A stretch of DNA of 15,196 bases, from NCBI GenBank assembly GCA_013697465.1, contig JACCWU010000235.1, forward strand, positions 1 to 15,196, written 5' to 3'. The notes beneath the pieces were generated by a model, which saw only the letters and a list, made by a program, of their open reading frames with translations, did no database searches and was not told the DNA's origin. This stretch comes from Actinomycetota bacterium. Lineage in GTDB: Bacteria > Actinomycetota > Thermoleophilia > Gaiellales > Gaiellaceae. The position numbers were made by a program, and so were the translations under genes. This document shows, in pieces, positions 7,105 through 11,948 of this stretch (the stretch's first letter is position 1; every line of letters starts with the position of its first letter).

Positions 7105-7977
7105 TCAGTAGTTCAGCGAGGCTACCAGCCCCCCGAGCTCGTCTTGGTCCCAGCCGTTCACGAAGTCCGCGTGAGCCGCGAACTTGCCGGACGCCGGCCT
7201 GGCGCTCTTCGGCACCGGCGGGTAGAGCAGGACGACGATCAACGTCGGAACGGCTACGGGATGCGTGGTCGGACACCTGCCGCCGGACGTGTAGGCCATG
7301 TGTCGCTTGTGGTCGGGGCTGTCCGAGCTCCTTCCGTTCCAGCAGCCGGGGAACTGCACCCGGAGCTCGAGCGCCTCGTCCTCGGTGCATGCCTGCACGG
7401 CCGCAGAACGGCGGCTGCCTCCGATACCGCCGCAGCTCCAGGACGCGACGTCCTTGCGCTGTGCGCGGCGTGCGGTCGGATTGCCAGCCACCATCTTCAG
7501 ATCGGCTGGGAAGGGCGAGAGTCGCTGCGCCGTGAGCTTGACGTAGTAGACGACGCCCACCATCGGCAGCATCGGCTCGGTGCCGATGTACAGCGTCGGG
7601 ACCCAGTACGTCGACGAGTCCGTGTTCAGCTCGCAGGTGGTCGATCCTCGCCGGAGCGACGCGGGTGTCGAGGAGGCGTCCACCGCCCGGTTCCCGATGT
7701 AGGTGTGGTTGTGAGAGCGCCCCGGCTGGCCGGGATACACGATCGGGTCGTCGTTGTTGCGGTGGCTGAAGCCGCAAGCGAGGTTGAAGTACGCGCCGCC
7801 GGGGAAGGTCGATGCGAAGCGAGCGGTTCTCGAAGCGGCCGACTCACCAACCACGGAGGCCAGTAGTACGCCTCCGATCGCCACCAGAACGGCACCGCGA
7901 AGGACGAGATGGTGGCGGCGAAGTCGAGCGAACGCCGCATCGGACAATCCGTCCAGATGTGGCCTTGGAACGCTCAC
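7105..7977 (-). CDS. DUF1996 domain protein, exported or membrane-anchored
   Basis: The product is 290 residues from GTG 7977. Residues 24-42 form one hydrophobic segment after an Arg-rich N-terminus, fitting a signal anchor or uncleaved signal peptide. The rest matches the DUF1996 pattern: SHNHTYIGN (88-96), a TTC motif (113-115), STYWVPTLY (122-130), a YY pair (144-145), the PFP segment (155-157), FPGCWNG (209-215), DHKRHMAY (222-229) and CPTTHPVAVP (235-244). Six or so cysteines suggest disulfides outside the cytoplasm. The family is found in actinobacteria and fungi; its biochemical role is unknown to me. The open frame continues upstream through the tRNA gene, so the true start must lie after the tRNA. 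GTG 7977 is the first start available, 15 bases past the tRNA 3' end, without a clear ribosome binding site. Confidence 0.88.
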   Translation of the reverse strand: MSVPRPHLDGLSDAAFARLRRHHLVLRGAVLVAIGGVLLASVVGESAASRTARFASTFPGGAYFNLACGFSHRNNDDPIVYPGQPGRSHNHTYIGNRAVDASSTPASLRRGSTTCELNTDSSTYWVPTLYIGTEPMLPMVGVVYYVKLTAQRLSPFPADLKMVAGNPTARRAQRKDVASWSCGGIGGSRRSAAVQACTEDEALELRVQFPGCWNGRSSDSPDHKRHMAYTSGGRCPTTHPVAVPTLIVVLLYPPVPKSARPASGKFAAHADFVNGWDQDELGGLVASLNY

Positions 7978-7992
7978 ACGACGTCCATTGGA

Positions 7993-8065
7993 TGGAGCCA
8001 GCCGGGCTCGAACCGGCGACCTCTTGCGTGCCACGCAAGCGCTCTCCCAGCTGAGCTATGGCCCC
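7993..8065 (-). tRNA. tRNA-Ala (anticodon GGC)
   Basis: The 73-base cloverleaf folds fully: acceptor GGGGCCA/TGGCTCC with the G3:U70 wobble that identifies alanine tRNAs, D-stem GCTC/GAGC, anticodon stem CTTGC/GCAAG with loop GTGGCAC, a 5-base variable region AGGTC, T-stem GCCGG/CCGGC with loop TTCGAGC, and discriminator A. The anticodon GGC (8030-8032) reads GCC. CCA is not encoded (TCC follows the discriminator). The upstream endonuclease gene ends inside its first ten bases. Confidence 0.97.
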
Positions 8066-8493
8066 ACGAGAGCCTCCAGTCTAGCCTCGAACGCGAAGTC
8101 CTCCGCCCAATTGACGCCGATGCGCTGGTTGTTTCGACTCGGGTGGATGCGCAACTGGACATGTGACCGGCCGTCAAAGCGCTCCATCGGCAGGAAATAG
8201 CATTTACCGAGCGGTTCGCAGAAGGCAGCAATCGCGTCGACTTCGATCGTCGTGTACGAACGCTTGAGCATCCCGTCGCGACTCCGGCGACACGAGTAAC
8301 AGCGCACGACGACCACCTCACCGACGAGAGCGCCCCACTTGCATTGCACGCGAAGGAGGTTGGGTCGCAGGTCGAAAATCAGGTCGTAGCGTTCACTATC
8401 AGACAACGGCTTACAGACGCCGATCCCCAGCTTGATAGCGGCATGAACGATCGCGGACTCGGCGATCGCGCCCTTCTGATCGGTGGTCAGCAC
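8056..8493 (-). CDS. PD-(D/E)XK homing-type endonuclease (PDDEXK_5 / I-Ssp6803I-like)
   Basis: The product is 145 residues from GTG 8493. A PD-(D/E)XK nuclease core is visible: helix glutamate E12 (KGAIAESAIVHAAIKLG), D37 in ERYDLIFDL, and Q50-X-K52 in LRVQCKWG, that is, the (E/Q)XK variant. The latter half, with VVVRCYSCRRSRDGMLKRSY, DAIAAFCEPLGKCYFLP and SRNNQRIGVNWAEDFAFEA, fits the group I intron-associated endonuclease family that includes I-Ssp6803I, which cuts a tRNA gene. Longer starts exist (GTG 8499, TTG 8523); I prefer GTG 8493 because family members, as I recall them, begin near the LTTDQKG motif. The TAG stop (8056-8058) lies within bases 8-10 of tRNA-Ala, so the gene overlaps the tRNA by ten bases on the same strand. 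No intron is present. A mobile or formerly mobile nuclease linked to this tRNA is the simplest reading. Confidence 0.83.
   Translation of the reverse strand: MLTTDQKGAIAESAIVHAAIKLGIGVCKPLSDSERYDLIFDLRPNLLRVQCKWGALVGEVVVVRCYSCRRSRDGMLKRSYTTIEVDAIAAFCEPLGKCYFLPMERFDGRSHVQLRIHPSRNNQRIGVNWAEDFAFEARLEALVGP
8078..8083 (-). promoter_or_regulatory. Candidate -10 element for tRNA-Ala inside the endonuclease gene
   Basis: TAGACT lies twelve bases upstream of the tRNA 5' end, within the final codons of the endonuclease. It is the same hexamer as the candidate leaderless promoter at 3084-3089. A start site about seven bases downstream would leave a 5' leader of about six bases for RNase P to remove. 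No clear -35 at proper spacing. Confidence 0.35.
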
Positions 8494-8560
8494 AGACACA
8501 AGGATAGTTTTCCCATCGGACAACAGAGAGCGACGGGTTCCACCGAGTTACCCTGTCGAT

Positions 8561-8821
8561 GTGGGAAGAAGCGCAAAGCGCAAGCGCGAACGACGGCAAC
8601 TGCGCCGCCAGGCGGCGCGTGCCGCAACGTTTCTCCGCGAGCTGTTCTCGACTACGCCTCCGCCCGATCCGGCCGAAGAACCGCCCGGCTATGTAGGCGG
8701 ACTCGGAGTTCGCGAGCCACGGCGGCCGCTGCGCCCGAGCTCGAGCGGCGCGGTCGCGCTCGAGATCCCGCCCGAGGAGACCCGCGACCTGTGGTTAGTC
8801 GGCGAGGAAGACCGCGACTAG
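8561..8821 (+). CDS. Small basic/proline-rich hypothetical protein
   Basis: The product is 86 residues from GTG 8561. The N-terminus is very basic and probably helical (SAKRKRERRQLRRQAARAAT, residues 4-23). A proline-rich middle follows (STTPPPDPAEEPPG), then GVREPRRPLRPSSSGAVALE and an acidic end (LWLVGEEDRD). The basic-to-acidic layout and clean codon use argue for a real gene rather than a shadow; the opposite strand has no competing gene here. I do not recognise the family. Binding of nucleic acid by the basic helix is only a guess. The frame is open upstream to 8483, but that part would overlap the start of the divergent endonuclease gene. Its stop is four bases from the rsfS stop (tail to tail). 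No good ribosome binding site is seen. Confidence 0.6.
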   Translation: MGRSAKRKRERRQLRRQAARAATFLRELFSTTPPPDPAEEPPGYVGGLGVREPRRPLRPSSSGAVALEIPPEETRDLWLVGEEDRD

Positions 8822-8825
8822 CCCA

Positions 8826-9251
8826 CTAGCCGGCGACTGCCTCGACCTCGACCGACGGGACGTCGCTCCAGAGATCCTCGAGACGATAGAAGCCGCGCGT
8901 CTCCGGAGTGAAGAGGTGGAGGACGATGTCGAGGTAGTCGGCGACGATCCAGGTCGCGTCTGCGACCCCGGCGGTAGAGCGAGGACTCAGCCCGTTTTCC
9001 TGCTTGAGGCGGCCGGCGACCTCGTCGTAGATCGCCTTGGTCTGCCGCGCGTTGCGGCCGGTGGCGATGACGAAGAAGTCGGTGAAGTCGGCGACCCCGC
9101 GCATGTCGAGAATCGTGACGTCGGTCGCCAGCTTCTCCCGGCAGAGAGCGGCGGTGTGGCGTGCTTGTTCGAGCGAGGTCAGGAGGCTGCGCGTCCTCTC
9201 TTCGTCCGAACCGGCATCACGCGGAGTGTAGCCCGGAGCGCCCGAGCTCAA
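8826..9251 (-). CDS. rsfS: Ribosome silencing factor RsfS
   Basis: RsfS binds ribosomal protein L14 on the 50S subunit and blocks joining to 30S when nutrients are low. The product is 141 residues from TTG 9251. The family pattern is clear: DFTDFFVIATGRNARQTKAI (about residues 55-74), then TWIVADYLDIVLHLF (100-114) and RGFYRLEDLW (119-128). The first 25 residues are an extra, poorly conserved leader. The TTG overlaps the nadD stop as TTGA, which is the only start close to the domain in this frame; the frame itself stays open far upstream over nadD as a shadow. The nadD-rsfS pairing is widely conserved in bacteria and supports both calls. It is the last gene of the rplU-rpmA-obg-nadD-rsfS series. 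Confidence 0.92.
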   Translation of the reverse strand: MSSGAPGYTPRDAGSDEERTRSLLTSLEQARHTAALCREKLATDVTILDMRGVADFTDFFVIATGRNARQTKAIYDEVAGRLKQENGLSPRSTAGVADATWIVADYLDIVLHLFTPETRGFYRLEDLWSDVPSVEVEAVAG

Positions 9252-9811
9252 TCGCGATAGAGATGCGAGCGATCGATTGCTGCGGCGACTCCGGAAGGAA
9301 CGAGACCGTCGATCGGCTCGCCTCGCGCGACCCGCGCGCGAATCTCGGTCGAGGAAACCGGGTTCGGCTCCATCTCGAAGAACGATATGCGGTCGGGCGC
9401 GGGGAGACGAGCGCGCACCTCGCGCAGCTCGGCCTCGGGGACGCCCGGCCGCAGCGCGACGCCCAGGCGAACGATCTCGAGCACGCGCTGCGGATCCTTC
9501 CAATGCTCGAAGGCCGCGAGCTCGTCGCCTCCCATGAGGAAGACCGCATCCTCCGGCTCGTGCTCCTCGAGGGAGTCGACCGTGCGGGCGTGCGGGTCCA
9601 ACGCGACCTCGGCGCCGGGAACGCCCGCGAACGCGATCCGGGCGAGCTCGAGCCGCGTCTCGGCCGGCGCCGTCGTCCTCTTGTGACCGGGATCGGCGGC
9701 GACGAGCACGAGCAGTCGCGCGAGTCCGAGCTGTTCGACGGCGGCCCGCGCGAGCGCGACGTGCCCCACGTGCGGCGGGTCGAACGCGCCACCCAAGATC
9801 CCTAGCTTCAT
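9248..9811 (-). CDS. nadD: Nicotinate-nucleotide adenylyltransferase
   Basis: NadD joins nicotinate mononucleotide and ATP to form deamido-NAD in NAD synthesis in the cytoplasm. The product is 187 residues, the normal length. The nucleotidyltransferase signature GGAFDPPHVGH (residues 7-17) holds the (H/T)XGH motif. DPGHKR (40-45), MGGDELAAFEHWKD (93-106) and the second ATP motif SSTEIR (153-158) are all present. The ATG at 9811 overlaps the obg stop as ATGA, so the longer reading from 9820 is unlikely. It overlaps rsfS by four bases downstream. Translation is therefore coupled through obg, nadD and rsfS. Confidence 0.96.
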   Translation of the reverse strand: MKLGILGGAFDPPHVGHVALARAAVEQLGLARLLVLVAADPGHKRTTAPAETRLELARIAFAGVPGAEVALDPHARTVDSLEEHEPEDAVFLMGGDELAAFEHWKDPQRVLEIVRLGVALRPGVPEAELREVRARLPAPDRISFFEMEPNPVSSTEIRARVARGEPIDGLVPSGVAAAIDRSHLYRD

Positions 9812-10998
9812 TCGTCCCACTCGAGCGTCTCGCCCGCAACTTCGACCTCCGCTCCGGGCCGGATTCCGACCTGGCGAAGCGCTTCCTCGAGCTCGGCAGC
9901 CGGGGGCGGCTTTCCTGTCACACGATAGCCGCGATCCGTCCGCAGGATCCGGAACGCGGGGCCGCGTCTCGACCTCGGCCGGTACTCGAGGAATTCCGGC
10001 AGCGAGAGCTCGTCGCCGGCCGTCGGTGCCACCGAACAGAGCTCGAAAAGAGCTCGCTTCAATTCCTCGATCCCTTCCCCCGTCGCCGCCGAGGTCGCAA
10101 TGACTCGCACGACACGCTCGTCCGCGAGCGCGAACGAGGGCGGCGACTCGAGCAGGTCGACTTTGTTGAGAACGACGACCTGCGGACGTGCGTCGAGCCC
10201 GGCGCCGTAGGCCGCGAGCTCGCGGTCGATGGCGCGGAAGCGCTCCTCGAGATCCCCCTCCGACGCGTCGATCACGTGCAGGAGGAGTCGCGCGCGCTCG
10301 AGATGCGCGAGGAACTCGTGACCGAGGCCGGCTCCATCCGCGGCTCCCTCGATCAAGCCGGGCACGTCGGCGACGGTGAGTTGACGCGCGTCCGGACCCT
10401 CGACCGTTCCGAGTACGGGCTCGATCGTCGTGAAGGGGTAGTCGGCGACCTTGGGCTTCGCGTTGGAGATGCGGCGCAAGAGCGAGGATTTACCCGCGTT
10501 GGGAAGACCCGCGAGCGCAGCGTCGACGACGAGCTTGAGCCGCAAGGTGAGTTCAGCTTCCTCGCCTGGTAGACCGGTCTCGGCGAACCGAGGCGTCTGA
10601 CGCGTCGGCGTTGCGAACCGCGCGTTGCCGCGTCCGCCACTGCCGCCGCGAGCGACGACGAGCCGCGCAACGGGCGACGTCACGTCCGCTACCAGCCGGC
10701 CTTCCTCGTCGAGTAACTGGGTTCCAACCGGGACGCGGAGCTCCGCGTCCTCGCCGTCCGCGCCGTGCTTTCGGCTCCCCCGGCCGTTTCCCCCGCGACC
10801 TGCACGGAGCCGCTTGACACGACGGAGCGGAGAGAGGTCGCGCAAGGTCGGGTCGGCCACGATGACGACGTCACCGCCACGGCCTCCGTCGCCGCCGTCG
10901 GGGCCGCCCTTGGGGACGAACTTCTCGCGGCGGAAGCTCAGGCCGCCGTCGCCGCCGCGGCCCGCTTCGGCGTGAATCTGCGCTCGGTCGTGGAACAT
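9808..10998 (-). CDS. obg: Obg/CgtA GTPase, 50S ribosome assembly
   Basis: This essential GTPase acts in late 50S assembly and stress or growth control. The product is 396 residues. The glycine-rich Obg fold covers about 1-157 (RGGDGGLSFRREKFVPKGGP near the start). The G domain covers about 158-325 with G1 GLPNAGKS (164-171), G2 DYPFTT (186-191), G3 DVPG (211-214), G4 NKVD (278-281) and G5 SAATG (303-307). A C-terminal OCT domain (about 335-396) contains FRILRTDRGYRVTG. All GTP-binding motifs are intact. The ATG is 35 bases after the rpmA stop, and its purine-rich ribosome binding site (GGAGG, only two bases before ATG) lies in one arm of a hairpin. The nadD start overlaps its stop codon. The position after rplU and rpmA is the classical bacterial arrangement. 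Confidence 0.97.
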   Translation of the reverse strand: MFHDRAQIHAEAGRGGDGGLSFRREKFVPKGGPDGGDGGRGGDVVIVADPTLRDLSPLRRVKRLRAGRGGNGRGSRKHGADGEDAELRVPVGTQLLDEEGRLVADVTSPVARLVVARGGSGGRGNARFATPTRQTPRFAETGLPGEEAELTLRLKLVVDAALAGLPNAGKSSLLRRISNAKPKVADYPFTTIEPVLGTVEGPDARQLTVADVPGLIEGAADGAGLGHEFLAHLERARLLLHVIDASEGDLEERFRAIDRELAAYGAGLDARPQVVVLNKVDLLESPPSFALADERVVRVIATSAATGEGIEELKRALFELCSVAPTAGDELSLPEFLEYRPRSRRGPAFRILRTDRGYRVTGKPPPAAELEEALRQVGIRPGAEVEVAGETLEWDE

Positions 10999-11000
10999 GG

Positions 11001-11025
11001 CCTCCGACGCCCTGGGCGGCGGAGG
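11001..11025 (-). promoter_or_regulatory. Hairpin sequestering the obg ribosome binding site
   Basis: On the minus strand CCTCCG (11020-11025) pairs with CGGAGG (11001-11006). An inner stem CGCC/GGCG and a 3-base loop follow a single C/T mismatch, giving 10 pairs. CGGAGG is the only Shine-Dalgarno-like sequence in front of the obg ATG at 10998. Folding would hide it, and ribosomes finishing rpmA could open it. No T-run follows, so it is not a plain terminator. Confidence 0.45.
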
Positions 11026-11033
11026 TTAGGCGC

Positions 11034-11291
11034 TCACTCCGCCGCGGCTGCGACGGAGATGGTGCGCTTCTCGCCGCTTCGCTTGAACTCCACCGTGCCC
11101 GCGTGGAGCGCGAAGATCGTGTCGTCGCGTCCGAGCCCCGTACCCGGGCCGGGACGGAACTTCGTGCCCCTTTGGCGGACGATGATCATCCCGGCTTTCA
11201 CCGGCTGGCCCGCGAAGACCTTGACGCCGAGTCGCTTCGACTGGGAGTCGCGCCCGTTCCGAGATGAACCGAGGCCTTTCTTGTGCGCCAT
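11034..11291 (-). CDS. rpmA: 50S ribosomal protein L27
   Basis: L27 lies at the peptidyl-transferase centre of the 50S subunit, where its N-terminus contacts the tRNA ends. The product is 85 residues, the usual length. It opens directly with MAHKKGLGSSRNGRDS, so it lacks the N-terminal extension that is cleaved by Prp in Firmicutes. The core LGVKVFAGQPVKAGMIIVRQ and RGTKFRPGPGTGLGRDDTIF is intact. The ATG follows the rplU TAG stop with no base between, and GGAGGAG within the last rplU codons serves as its ribosome binding site, giving tight coupling. It is followed by obg. Confidence 0.98.
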   Translation of the reverse strand: MAHKKGLGSSRNGRDSQSKRLGVKVFAGQPVKAGMIIVRQRGTKFRPGPGTGLGRDDTIFALHAGTVEFKRSGEKRTISVAAAAE

Positions 11292-11843
11292 CTACGACTC
11301 CTCCTTGGCAGCTATCGCCGACTCGATCGCGGCGAGCGCACCCTTGCGCTTCCCGTGCGCCTGCTCGTACTCGAGAGCGGCAGCGAGCATCGGCGCGTTC
11401 CATTCCGGTGCCGCCTCCTTGATCTGAACCACCGTCAGCTCCTCGTAGCCCGACGGCATCCCCTTCGACCGCTCGTCATTCTCGTCCTGCTGTGTCGCCG
11501 CGGGCTCCTCCGCCACGGTCGGCTTCTTCGGCTCCTGGCGCTTCTTGCCGCCGATCGACTCGATCTGGATCTGCGTCAGCGAAGCGCGAAAGCCTGTGCG
11601 CCGACGGTAGCCGGTGCGCTTCTTGTACTTCCCGATGCGGATCTTCGGTCCCTTCACCTGGCCGAGCACGCGAGCGACCACATCCACGTTCGGTGCAAGC
11701 TCGGGCTCGCCGTCGCCGCCGACGAGCAGGACGGCGGGCGAGAACGTCATACCGTCGTCCTCGGCGAGCCGGTCGACGAGCAGCCGCTCGCCCTCGCGAA
11801 CGCGGTACTGCTTGCCGGCAACCCTGATGATGGCGTAGGTCAC
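11292..11843 (-). CDS. rplU: 50S ribosomal protein L21 with an extra C-terminal domain
   Basis: L21 binds 23S rRNA in the 50S subunit. Residues 1-97 are the normal protein (YAIIRVAGKQYRVREGERL near the start, and KIRIGKYKKRTGYRRRTGFR at 67-86). The product is 183 residues, against about 100 for typical L21. Residues 98-130 are a Lys/Pro/Glu/Gln linker. Residues 131-180 look like a small helical domain: YEELTVVQIKEAAPEWN, then LAAALEYEQAHGKRKGALAA. Similar YxxLTVxxI...YExxHxxRKxxLxAI modules occur, as I recall, in other actinobacterial proteins; their function is unknown to me. The GTG at 11843 is supported by GGAG six bases upstream and by alignment of the L21 N-terminus; the longer reading from 11894 is not supported. 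First gene of the rplU-rpmA-obg-nadD-rsfS series. Confidence 0.95.
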   Translation of the reverse strand: MTYAIIRVAGKQYRVREGERLLVDRLAEDDGMTFSPAVLLVGGDGEPELAPNVDVVARVLGQVKGPKIRIGKYKKRTGYRRRTGFRASLTQIQIESIGGKKRQEPKKPTVAEEPAATQQDENDERSKGMPSGYEELTVVQIKEAAPEWNAPMLAAALEYEQAHGKRKGALAAIESAIAAKEES

Positions 11844-11864
11844 GTCGCTCTCCGCTCGAAAGAA

Positions 11865-11884
11865 TCGCGGGCGGCAGCCCGCGA
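11865..11884 (-). promoter_or_regulatory. 5'-end hairpin of the rplU transcript
   Basis: TCGCGGGC (11865-11872) and GCCCGCGA (11877-11884) form a perfect 8-bp stem with a 4-base loop, 21 bases upstream of the rplU GTG. A start site predicted from the nearby TATCAT would put the stem at the very 5' end of the mRNA. TTCTTTC follows on the minus strand. It may stabilise the mRNA or be part of an L21 leader; no match to a known leader class can be claimed. Confidence 0.4.
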
Positions 11885-11892
11885 ACCGCAGC

Positions 11893-11898
11893 ATGATA
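11893..11898 (-). promoter_or_regulatory. Candidate -10 element of the rplU promoter
   Basis: TATCAT lies 50 bases before the rplU start codon, just downstream of the rne stop region. A TTTCGA hexamer sits 16 bases further upstream as a poor -35. A separate promoter here would agree with the terminator-like hairpin over the rne stop codon. Confidence 0.35.
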
Positions 11899-11919
11899 GC
11901 GAACTCAGCAGCGGTCGAA

Positions 11920-11948
11920 AGGGGTCAGACTCGCGGTGCTTGACCCCT
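11920..11948 (-). terminator. Hairpin spanning the rne stop codon
   Basis: AGGGGTCA (11920-11927) and TGACCCCT (11941-11948) form a perfect 8-bp stem with a 13-base loop. On the minus strand the second arm contains the rne TGA stop and is followed by TTTCG. The short T-run makes it a weak intrinsic terminator at best, but its position between rne and the rplU promoter fits that role. Confidence 0.4.

Noticed and set aside
6895..7866. 323-codon open frame on plus
   Set aside because: It is antisense to the DUF1996 gene and part of the VOC gene; no motif.
7978..8034. DUF1996 start at 8034
   Set aside because: It would place the start codon inside tRNA-Ala.
7974..8321. 115-codon minus frame ending in a GHSSAGRALAWHARGRRFEP-type tail
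   Set aside because: The tail is the tRNA-Ala gene read as protein, a well-known annotation artefact; the rest shadows the endonuclease gene.
8056..8493. Group I intron in the tRNA
   Set aside because: The tRNA is continuous and folds completely; the nuclease gene is beside it, not within it.
9252..9839. N-terminal extension of the rsfS frame to 9839
   Set aside because: It overlaps nadD in another frame and is Arg-rich shadow; the domain starts after TTG 9251.
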